Shown one piece after another: positions 31,457 through 37,559 of a DNA stretch of 37,559 nt; the stretch's first letter is position 1, and every line of letters starts with the position of its first letter. Made by a program: the position numbers and the translations under genes. Below the pieces are notes generated by a model. The model had not been told where the DNA came from and did not search any database. It saw nothing but the letters and a program-made list of their open reading frames with translations. Origin of the DNA: Streptomyces amritsarensis (lineage in GTDB: Bacteria > Actinomycetota > Actinomycetes > Streptomycetales > Streptomycetaceae); the NCBI RefSeq assembly GCF_001953875.1, contig NZ_MQUR01000078.1, positions 1 to 37,559 of the forward strand, in the 5' to 3' direction.

Positions 31457-33744
31457 GCACCGCCCGACAGGGCCCGCTGCTCCTCGGAGTGCGCCACCAC
31501 GGGCCCGGATCGGCCCGCGCGGTCCGCTCCGCCCTGGACGCGGCCCGCCCGGCGGCCGTGCTGATCGAGGGGCCGCCCGAAGGGGACGCACTGCTCGAAC
31601 TGGCCGCCGACCCCGGCATGCGGCCGCCCGTGGCGCTGCTCGCGCACGCCGCGGACGACCCGGGCCGGGCAGCGTTCTGGCCGCTTGCCGACTTCTCCCC
31701 GGAGTGGGTGGCGATCCGCTGGGCGCAGGAGGCCGGAGTACCGGTCCGGTTCATGGACCTGCCCGCCGCGCACTCCCTGGCCGCCGCCGGGGAGCCGGAC
31801 GCCGACCGGCCCGAGCCGGACGCGGTCCGGCTGGACCCCCTCGCGGTGCTCGCCGAGACCGCCGGGTACGACGACCCCGAGCGCTGGTGGGAGGACGTGG
31901 TCGAGCACCGGGGCACCGGTGGCGCGGGGGAGGAGGCGCTCGGCGCGTTCGAGGCGCTCGGGGAGGCCATGGGCGCCCTGCGCGACACGTACGGCGACGG
32001 CGGCCACCGCCGCGACCTGGTGCGCGAGGCGTACATGCGGCAGCGGATGCGGGCCGCCCGCCGCGAGTTCGGCGACGGGTACGCCGTGGTGTGCGGGGCC
32101 TGGCACGTCCCGGCGCTGCGCGCGAAGACCACCGTGGCCGCCGACAAGGCGCTGCTGACCGGACTGCCGAAGGTCAAGGTGGAGACCACCTGGGTGCCGT
32201 GGACGCACCGCCGGCTCGCCCGGGCCGGCGGGTACGGCGCGGGGATCACCTCGCCCGGCTGGTACGCCCACCTCTTCTCCGCCCGGGACCGGCCCGTGGA
32301 GCGCTGGCTGACCAAGGTGGCAGGCCTGCTGCGCGAGGAGGACCGGCAGGTGTCCTCGGCGCACGTCATCGAGGCGGTCCGGCTGGCCGGGACCCTGGCC
32401 GCCATGCGGGGCAGGCCCCTGGCCGGCCTGACGGAAACCCTGGAAGCGGCCCGGGCGGTGATGTGCGACGGCTCCGACGTACCGCTCGCGCTCATAGAGG
32501 ACCGCCTCGTCGTCGGCGACGTGCTCGGAGAGGTCCCGGACTCGGCGCCCGTCGTGCCGCTCCAGCGGGACCTGACACGGCAGCAGCGCTCCCTGCGCCT
32601 GAAGGCGGAGGCACAGGAGCGCGAGCTGGAACTCGACCTGCGCAAGGACACCGACGCGGCGAAGTCCCTGCTGCTGCACCGGCTGCGGCTGCTCGGCATC
32701 GGCTGGGGCACCCCGACCGCCTCCCGCTCCAGCACCGGCACCTTCCGGGAGACCTGGCGGCTGCGCTGGGAGCCGGAACTGTCCGTGCGGGTGGCCGAGG
32801 CCGGGATCTGGGGCACCACCGTCCTCGCGGCGGCCACCGCCAAGGCGGAGGCGGACGCCGCGGCCGCCGAGGAGCTGGGCGAGGTCACGGCGCTCGCCGA
32901 GCGGTGCCTCCTGGCCGGGCTGTCCGAGGCGCTGCCGGCCGTACTGCGGGCCCTGGCGGACCGCGCCGCGCTCGACACCGACGTCGCCCGCCTCGCCAAG
33001 GCCCTGCCGGCGCTGGCCCGTTCACTGCGGTACGGGGACGTGCGGGGCACCGACGCGACGGCGCTCGGCGCGGTCGCGGCCGGGCTCGCCGACCGGATAT
33101 GCGTCGCGCTGCCGCCGGCCTGCGCGGCCGGCCTGGACGCCGACGCGGCGGCCGAGCTGCGCGGCCACGTGGACGGGGTGCACACGGCAGTCGGCCTGCT
33201 GGCGGACGCCGACGACGGGCTGCGGGAGCGCTGGGCCGCGGTGCTGCGGACGCTGTCCGGCCGGGACACCGCGCCGGGCGTCATCCGCGGCAGGGCGGCC
33301 CGGCTGCTCCTCGACGACGGGCGGCTGGAGGCCGGGGAGACGGCACGGCTGATGGGGCTCGCGCTGTCCCCGGCCGCCCAGCCCGCCGACGCGGCGGGCT
33401 GGATCGAGGGCTTCGCGGGCGGGAGTTCGGGCGGCGGCACCCTGCTGGTCCACGACGACCGGCTGCTGGGACTGATCGACAGCTGGCTGGTGGGGGTACC
33501 GGAGCGCGCCTTCACCGACGTGCTCCCGCTGCTGAGGCGGACGTTCGGGGCGTACGAGCCGGGGGTGAAGCGGACCCTGGGCGAGCTGGTGCGGCGCGGC
33601 CCGGCCGCCTCCGCGGGGGCGGCGCGGTCGGTGGGCGACGCTCCCGAGGGCTTCGCCCCCGACCTGGACCCGGAGCGGGCGGACGCGGTGACGGAGCTCG
33701 TCCGGATGCTGCTCGCGTCTCCCGACGGGGTTGCGGCCGCCTGA
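31453..33744 (+). CDS. DUF5682-family protein (YehM-like), putative TIKI/TraB-like hydrolase fold
   Basis: A 763-residue cytosolic-type protein between the AAA+ and VWA genes, with GGAGGTG 6 nt before the ATG and a four-base overlap with the AAA+ stop. The assignment to DUF5682 rests on gene order and the N-terminal 'GVRHHGPGSARAV'. The first 225 residues show a set of conserved-looking polar positions: His15-His16, Glu39 in 'AVLIEGPPEGD', an Arg-rich helix ('REAYMRQRMRAARREF') and His218 in 'VVCGAWHVPAL'. This order resembles the TIKI/TraB/EreA-ChaN superfamily (GxxH, Glu, Arg helix, GxxH), which contains metal-dependent proteases; that link is my inference. The C-terminal two thirds are helical with repeat character and no motif known to me. 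Confidence 0.8.
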   Translation: MSTARQGPLLLGVRHHGPGSARAVRSALDAARPAAVLIEGPPEGDALLELAADPGMRPPVALLAHAADDPGRAAFWPLADFSPEWVAIRWAQEAGVPVRFMDLPAAHSLAAAGEPDADRPEPDAVRLDPLAVLAETAGYDDPERWWEDVVEHRGTGGAGEEALGAFEALGEAMGALRDTYGDGGHRRDLVREAYMRQRMRAARREFGDGYAVVCGAWHVPALRAKTTVAADKALLTGLPKVKVETTWVPWTHRRLARAGGYGAGITSPGWYAHLFSARDRPVERWLTKVAGLLREEDRQVSSAHVIEAVRLAGTLAAMRGRPLAGLTETLEAARAVMCDGSDVPLALIEDRLVVGDVLGEVPDSAPVVPLQRDLTRQQRSLRLKAEAQERELELDLRKDTDAAKSLLLHRLRLLGIGWGTPTASRSSTGTFRETWRLRWEPELSVRVAEAGIWGTTVLAAATAKAEADAAAAEELGEVTALAERCLLAGLSEALPAVLRALADRAALDTDVARLAKALPALARSLRYGDVRGTDATALGAVAAGLADRICVALPPACAAGLDADAAAELRGHVDGVHTAVGLLADADDGLRERWAAVLRTLSGRDTAPGVIRGRAARLLLDDGRLEAGETARLMGLALSPAAQPADAAGWIEGFAGGSSGGGTLLVHDDRLLGLIDSWLVGVPERAFTDVLPLLRRTFGAYEPGVKRTLGELVRRGPAASAGAARSVGDAPEGFAPDLDPERADAVTELVRMLLASPDGVAAA

Positions 33745-33924
33745 CGGTGGCTGCCGTGCCGGGGTGCGGCGCCGTTGCGGGGTGCTGCCCCTGACCCCGC
33801 GCCCCCCAGTCACCGCTGGGAGGCGCCCGCTGGCGGGGCTGAGAAGGGCGGCGGGCCGAGAGGGACCGCGGGGCCGCAGGGGCCGGAGGGGCCGGCGGAA
33901 ATGACAAGTGGAGGGGATCGACGG

Positions 33925-35121
33925 ATGAGCGGTACGGGGACGAGCGCGGCGGCGGCACGGGACACGGCGGATCCCGCCGGGAGCGAGCGGCTGCGGCGGT
34001 GGCGGATGGTGCTCGGCGGGGGAGACGCCGACGGCACCGGGCACGCGCTCACCGGGCGGGACGCGGCGATGGACGCCGCGCTCGGTGCGCTGTACGGGGG
34101 AGCCGGCGAAGGGGGTGGCCGACGGGCCTCGGGGTCGGCCCGGTCGGCCGGGCTCGGCGGCTCCGCGCCGAACGTGGCCCGCTGGCTCGGCGACATCCGG
34201 ACGTACTTCCCGAGCCCGGTGGTCCAGGTGATGCAGCGCGACGCGATCGAGCGGCTCGGCCTGTCCGCCCTGCTGCTGGAGCCGGAGATGCTGGAGGCCG
34301 TCGAACCGGACGTCCACCTGGTCGGCACCCTGCTCTCGCTGAACAAGGCGATGCCCGAGACGACGAAGGAGACGGCGCGGGCCGTCGTCCGCAAGGTGGT
34401 CGAGCAGTTGGAGAAGAGGCTCGCGACCCGCACCCGGGCCACCCTCACCGGCGCCCTCGACCGCTCCGCCCGGATCAGCCGTCCCCGCCACCGCGACATC
34501 GACTGGGACCGCACGATCCGGGCCAACCTGAAGAACTACCTGCCCGACTACGGCACCGTCGTCCCCGAGCGGCTGATCGGCTACGGCCGGGCGGCGCAAT
34601 CGGTGAAGAAGGAGGTGATCCTCTGCATCGACCAGTCGGGTTCGATGGCGGCCTCCGTCGTCTACGCCTCCGTCTTCGGTGCGGTCCTCGCCTCCATGCG
34701 CTCGATCGCCACCCGCCTGGTCGTCTTCGACACCGCCGTCGTCGACCTGACCGACCAGCTCGACGACCCCGTCGACGTCCTCTTCGGCACCCAGCTGGGC
34801 GGCGGCACCGACATCAACCGGGCCCTCGCCTACTGCCAGTCGAAGATCACCCGGCCCGCCGACACGGTCGTCGTCCTCATCAGCGACCTCTACGAGGGCG
34901 GCATACGCAACGAGATGCTGGGGCGGGTCGCCGCCATGAAGGGGGCGGGCGTCGAGTTCGTGACCCTGCTGGCGCTGTCCGACGAGGGAGCCCCGGCCTA
35001 CGACCGCGAGCACGCCGCGGCCCTCGCCGCGCTCGGGGCGCCGGCCTTCGCCTGCACGCCCGACCTGTTCCCGGAGGTGATGGCCGCGGCCCTGGAGAAG
35101 AGGCCCCTGCCGACCCCGTGA
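33925..35121 (+). CDS. VWA-domain protein with complete MIDAS (YehP-like)
   Basis: A 398-residue protein with a C-terminal von Willebrand factor A domain. The metal site is complete: Asp236, Ser238 and Ser240 in 'CIDQSGSMAAS', Thr295 in 'GGGTDIN' and Asp321 in 'LISDLYEGG', so it should bind Mg2+ and a partner protein. Residues 1-200 form a helical domain ('LRRWRMVLGG ... NVARWLGDIRTYFPSPVVQVMQRDAI'). There is no signal peptide. ATG 33925 is chosen for GGAGGGG at 33910-33916; ATG 33901 is in frame and possible. The 180 bp before it are GC-rich with no other gene. Partner of the AAA+ protein by family precedent (MoxR-VWA pairs) and gene order. Confidence 0.9.
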   Translation: MSGTGTSAAAARDTADPAGSERLRRWRMVLGGGDADGTGHALTGRDAAMDAALGALYGGAGEGGGRRASGSARSAGLGGSAPNVARWLGDIRTYFPSPVVQVMQRDAIERLGLSALLLEPEMLEAVEPDVHLVGTLLSLNKAMPETTKETARAVVRKVVEQLEKRLATRTRATLTGALDRSARISRPRHRDIDWDRTIRANLKNYLPDYGTVVPERLIGYGRAAQSVKKEVILCIDQSGSMAASVVYASVFGAVLASMRSIATRLVVFDTAVVDLTDQLDDPVDVLFGTQLGGGTDINRALAYCQSKITRPADTVVVLISDLYEGGIRNEMLGRVAAMKGAGVEFVTLLALSDEGAPAYDREHAAALAALGAPAFACTPDLFPEVMAAALEKRPLPTP

Positions 35122-35165
35122 GGCGCCTCCGACACGCCCGTCCCGGCTGCCCGTGTGAATCGGCG

Positions 35166-35231
35166 GATCACACGAATTTCCAGTTCAACCGTAAGGCGTT
35201 CTGTGACAGGTATCACCGCTCAGGTGTGATC
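35166..35231. promoter_or_regulatory. TGTGA/TCACA half-sites upstream of sucC
   Basis: GATCACAC (35166-35173) and GTGTGATC (35224-35231) are perfect inverted partners. Between them, TGTGACAGGTATCACC (35202-35217) is a TGTGA-N6-TCAC site. The pattern resembles CRP/FNR-type operators. A further GTGAC-N6-GTCAC lies further downstream, near 35314-35329. The rest of the 292-bp stretch 35122-35413 holds no gene; near sucC there is an unusually A-rich segment (35387-35403). No clean sigma-70 promoter could be chosen. Confidence 0.4.
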
Positions 35232-35413
35232 TGCGATTTAGGGCCGAACGCCCCACGGGGATAACCTGCCGGACGGACATGCCGCGTCCACGGTCACCGT
35301 GTGCGCCTTCCTTGTGACAGCGCCGTCACGTTGCCCTCCGCGGCACGCCCACGCAGATAGCAGACAACCGCGAATCACTGCGAATCTTTAAAAAGACAAA
35401 GGGACGGACGCGC

Positions 35414-36592
35414 GTGGACCTGTTCGAGTACCAGGCGAGGGACCTCTTCGCCAAGCACGGTGTACCGGTGCTGGCCGGTGAAGTCATCGACACGCCTGAG
35501 GCGGCTCGCGAGGCCACCGAGCGGCTGGGCGGCAAGTCGGTCGTCAAGGCGCAGGTGAAGGTCGGCGGCCGCGGCAAGGCCGGCGGCGTGAAGCTGGCCG
35601 CCACCCCGGACGAGGCCGTCGCCCGCGCGACGGACATCCTGGGCATGGACATCAAGGGCCACACGGTCCACAAGGTGATGATCGCGGAGACCGCTCCCGA
35701 GATCGTCGAGGAGTACTACGTCTCGTACCTCCTCGACCGCACCAACCGCACCTTCCTGGCCATGGCCTCGGTCGCGGGCGGCATGGACATCGAGCAGGTC
35801 GCCGAGGAGACCCCGGAGAAGCTCGCCAAGGTCCCGGTGAACGCCAACGAGGGCGTGACCATCGAGAAGGCCCGCGAGATCGTCGCGCTGGCGCAGTTCC
35901 CGGCCGAGGTCGCCGAGAAGGTCGCCGAGGTCCTCGTGACCCTGTGGGACACCTTCATCGCCGAGGACGCGCTCCTCGTCGAGGTCAACCCGCTCGCGAA
36001 GGTCGCCTCCGGCGAGGTCATCGCCCTCGACGGCAAGGTCTCCCTCGACGAGAACGCCGAGTTCCGCCAGCCGGGTCACGAGGAGTTCGTCGACCACGCC
36101 GCCGCGAACCCGCTCGAGGCCGCCGCCAAGGCGAAGAACCTCAACTACGTCAAGCTCGACGGCGAGGTCGGCATCATCGGCAACGGCGCGGGGCTCGTCA
36201 TGAGCACCCTGGACGTCGTCGCCTACGCCGGCGAGAACCACGGTGGCGTCAAGCCCGCCAACTTCCTGGACATCGGCGGTGGCGCCTCCGCCGCCGTCAT
36301 GGCCAACGGTCTCGAGATCATCCTCGGGGACCCGGACGTCAAGTCCGTCTTCGTCAACGTCTTCGGTGGCATCACCGCGTGCGACGAGGTCGCCAACGGC
36401 ATCGTCCAGGCGCTGGCCCTGCTGGAGGAGAAGGGCGAGGCGGTCACCAAGCCGCTCGTCGTCCGTCTCGACGGCAACAACGCCGAGCTGGGTCGCAAGA
36501 TCCTCTCGGACGCCAACCACCCGCTGGTGCAGCGCGTGGACACCATGGACGGCGCGGCCGACAAGGCCGCCGAGCTCGCGGCTGCGAAGTAA
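35414..36592 (+). CDS. sucC: Succinyl-CoA synthetase (ADP-forming) beta subunit
   Basis: The ATP-grasp beta subunit of succinyl-CoA synthetase, 392 residues, normal length. It starts 'MDLFEYQARDLFAKHGVPV', the typical SucC N-terminus. The ATP-grasp core includes 'SVVKAQVKVGGRGKAGGVKLA', and the succinate/CoA side has 'FLDIGGGASAAVMANGLEIIL' and 'NVFGGITACDEVANGIV'. With SucD it converts succinyl-CoA, ADP and phosphate to succinate, ATP and CoA in the TCA cycle. GTG 35414 is preceded by AAAGGGA at moderate distance. The sucD gene follows after 21 nt, so they form an operon. Confidence 0.97.
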   Translation: MDLFEYQARDLFAKHGVPVLAGEVIDTPEAAREATERLGGKSVVKAQVKVGGRGKAGGVKLAATPDEAVARATDILGMDIKGHTVHKVMIAETAPEIVEEYYVSYLLDRTNRTFLAMASVAGGMDIEQVAEETPEKLAKVPVNANEGVTIEKAREIVALAQFPAEVAEKVAEVLVTLWDTFIAEDALLVEVNPLAKVASGEVIALDGKVSLDENAEFRQPGHEEFVDHAAANPLEAAAKAKNLNYVKLDGEVGIIGNGAGLVMSTLDVVAYAGENHGGVKPANFLDIGGGASAAVMANGLEIILGDPDVKSVFVNVFGGITACDEVANGIVQALALLEEKGEAVTKPLVVRLDGNNAELGRKILSDANHPLVQRVDTMDGAADKAAELAAAK

Positions 36593-36613
36593 GGGCAGAG
36601 GTCACAGACTCAC

Positions 36614-37504
36614 ATGGCTATCTTCCTCAACAAGGACAGCAAGGTCATCGTCCAGGGCATGACCGGTGCCACGGGCATGAAGCACACCAAGCTGATGCTG
36701 GCTGACGGCACCAACATCGTCGGCGGCGTGAACCCGCGCAAGGCCGGCACCACCGTCGACTTCGACGGCACCGAGGTCCCGGTCTTCGGTTCCGTCGCCG
36801 AGGCGATGGAGAAGACGGGCGCCAACGTCTCCGTCCTCTTCGTCCCGCCGGCGTTCGCCAAGGCCGCCGTCGTCGAGGCCATCGACGCCGAGATCCCGCT
36901 GGCCGTCGTCATCACCGAGGGCATCGCGGTCCACGACTCCGCCGCCTTCTGGGCGTACGCGACCGCCAAGGGCAACAAGACCCGCATCATCGGCCCGAAC
37001 TGCCCGGGTCTGATCACCCCCGGCCAGTCCAACGCCGGCATCATCCCGGGCGACATCACCAAGCCCGGCAAGATCGGTCTCGTGTCCAAGTCCGGCACGC
37101 TGACCTACCAGATGATGTACGAGCTGCGCGACATCGGCTTCACCTCCGCCGTCGGCATCGGTGGCGACCCGGTCATCGGCACCACGCACATCGACGCCCT
37201 GGAGGCCTTCGAGGCCGACCCGGAGACCGAGCTGATCGTCATGATCGGTGAGATCGGCGGCGACGCCGAGGAGCGTGCGGCGGACTTCATCGCGAAGAAC
37301 GTCACCAAGCCGGTCGTCGGCTACGTCGCGGGCTTCACCGCCCCCGAGGGCAAGACCATGGGCCACGCCGGCGCCATCGTCTCCGGCTCCTCCGGCACCG
37401 CGCAGGCCAAGAAGGAGGCCCTCGAGGCCGCCGGCGTCAAGGTCGGCAAGACGCCGACCGAGACCGCCGAGCTCGCTCGCGCGATCCTGAACGCCGCTCA
37501 GTAA
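36614..37504 (+). CDS. sucD: Succinyl-CoA synthetase (ADP-forming) alpha subunit
   Basis: The CoA-binding and catalytic alpha subunit, 296 residues. The CoA-binding Rossmann loop is 'VQGMTGATGMKHT', the ligase region is 'IIGPNCPGLITPGQSNAGIIPG' in part, and the phosphorylated active-site His is His251 in 'GKTMGHAGAIVSG'. No missing residues are seen. Only a weak AGAGG (36597-36601) precedes the ATG, so translation is probably coupled to sucC. A perfect hairpin after the gene closes the operon. Confidence 0.97.
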   Translation: MAIFLNKDSKVIVQGMTGATGMKHTKLMLADGTNIVGGVNPRKAGTTVDFDGTEVPVFGSVAEAMEKTGANVSVLFVPPAFAKAAVVEAIDAEIPLAVVITEGIAVHDSAAFWAYATAKGNKTRIIGPNCPGLITPGQSNAGIIPGDITKPGKIGLVSKSGTLTYQMMYELRDIGFTSAVGIGGDPVIGTTHIDALEAFEADPETELIVMIGEIGGDAEERAADFIAKNVTKPVVGYVAGFTAPEGKTMGHAGAIVSGSSGTAQAKKEALEAAGVKVGKTPTETAELARAILNAAQ

Positions 37505-37529
37505 GCAGCGGACGTACGGCTGAACGGGC

Positions 37530-37559
37530 GTGGCCCGCACCCCTCGGGGTGCGGGCCAC
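37530..37559 (+). terminator. sucCD terminator, 14-bp hairpin at the window end
   Basis: Arms 37530-37543 and 37546-37559 are perfectly complementary. It starts 25 nt after the sucD stop codon and ends exactly at the last base of the window, so any T-run cannot be seen. Confidence 0.88.

Noticed and set aside
27038..35121. Reading the SWIM/MoxR/VWA cluster as a transposon or phage-defence island
   Set aside because: There is no transposase core in the SWIM protein, no integrase, repeats at the ends or attachment site, codon use matches the neighbours, and no known toxin or nuclease effector is present.

Overview
The window looks like a chromosomal segment of a Streptomyces or a close relative. 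GC content is very high, third codon positions are almost all G/C, GTG starts are common, and most transcription units end in long perfect GC-rich hairpins without a T-run. Family-level markers agree: an LAATG class-E-type sortase signal, a free-standing IcmB-type B12 subunit, PspC-domain two-component genes and a WhiB-free housekeeping context with guaA, pcrA and sucCD. I see no rRNA, tRNA, CRISPR array, IS element, integrase or attachment site. The region reads as core chromosome, not an island.

Layout. 1-3160: two tandem membrane Ser/Thr kinase-type proteins (the first cut by the window edge) with related extracellular domains. 3248-6749: succinic-semialdehyde/aldehyde dehydrogenase followed after 9 nt by a GMC oxidoreductase of the cholesterol-oxidase type. 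6873-8562: sortase-anchored surface protein. 8768-9233 (minus): small chorismate mutase behind a long leader that holds a possible leaderless leader peptide (with Phe-Leu-Phe-Thr-Tyr) and a perfect 15-bp hairpin. 9321-10965: guaA. 11059-13767: degenerate class II aldolase-like protein, polytopic membrane protein, DoxX protein. 13713-17434: a LiaFSR-like envelope-stress locus (small membrane protein and PspC/LiaF-like protein on minus, PspC-histidine kinase and LuxR-type regulator on plus). 17479-20164: membrane-anchored esterase, NlpC/P60 hydrolase, small membrane protein. 20341-23247: ArsR-type regulator overlapping pcrA. 23273-25827 (minus): membrane M23 peptidase and a lipase. 26004-26405: icmB. 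26406-27037: a gene-free tract filled with GC-rich hairpin repeats.

27038-35121 is the most interesting part: two divergent arms, SWIM zinc-finger protein + DUF5691 protein leftwards and MoxR-type AAA+ ATPase + DUF5682 protein + VWA/MIDAS protein rightwards. This set matches, from memory, the poorly characterised enterobacterial yehL/yehM/yehP/yehQ genes, with DUF5691 as an extra member. The AAA+ and VWA proteins suggest a MoxR/VWA chaperone-like machine. The DUF5682 protein has an N-terminal pattern (His-His, Glu in a LIEGP strand, Arg-rich helix, GxxH) that I read as a TIKI/TraB-like putative metal-dependent hydrolase core. Its function is not established here.

35122-37559: a regulatory region with TGTGA/TCACA half-sites, then sucCD (succinyl-CoA synthetase), ended by a perfect hairpin at the window edge.

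A recurring theme is leaderless initiation: several genes have a TANNNT-like -10 hexamer 6-9 nt before the start codon and no Shine-Dalgarno sequence.
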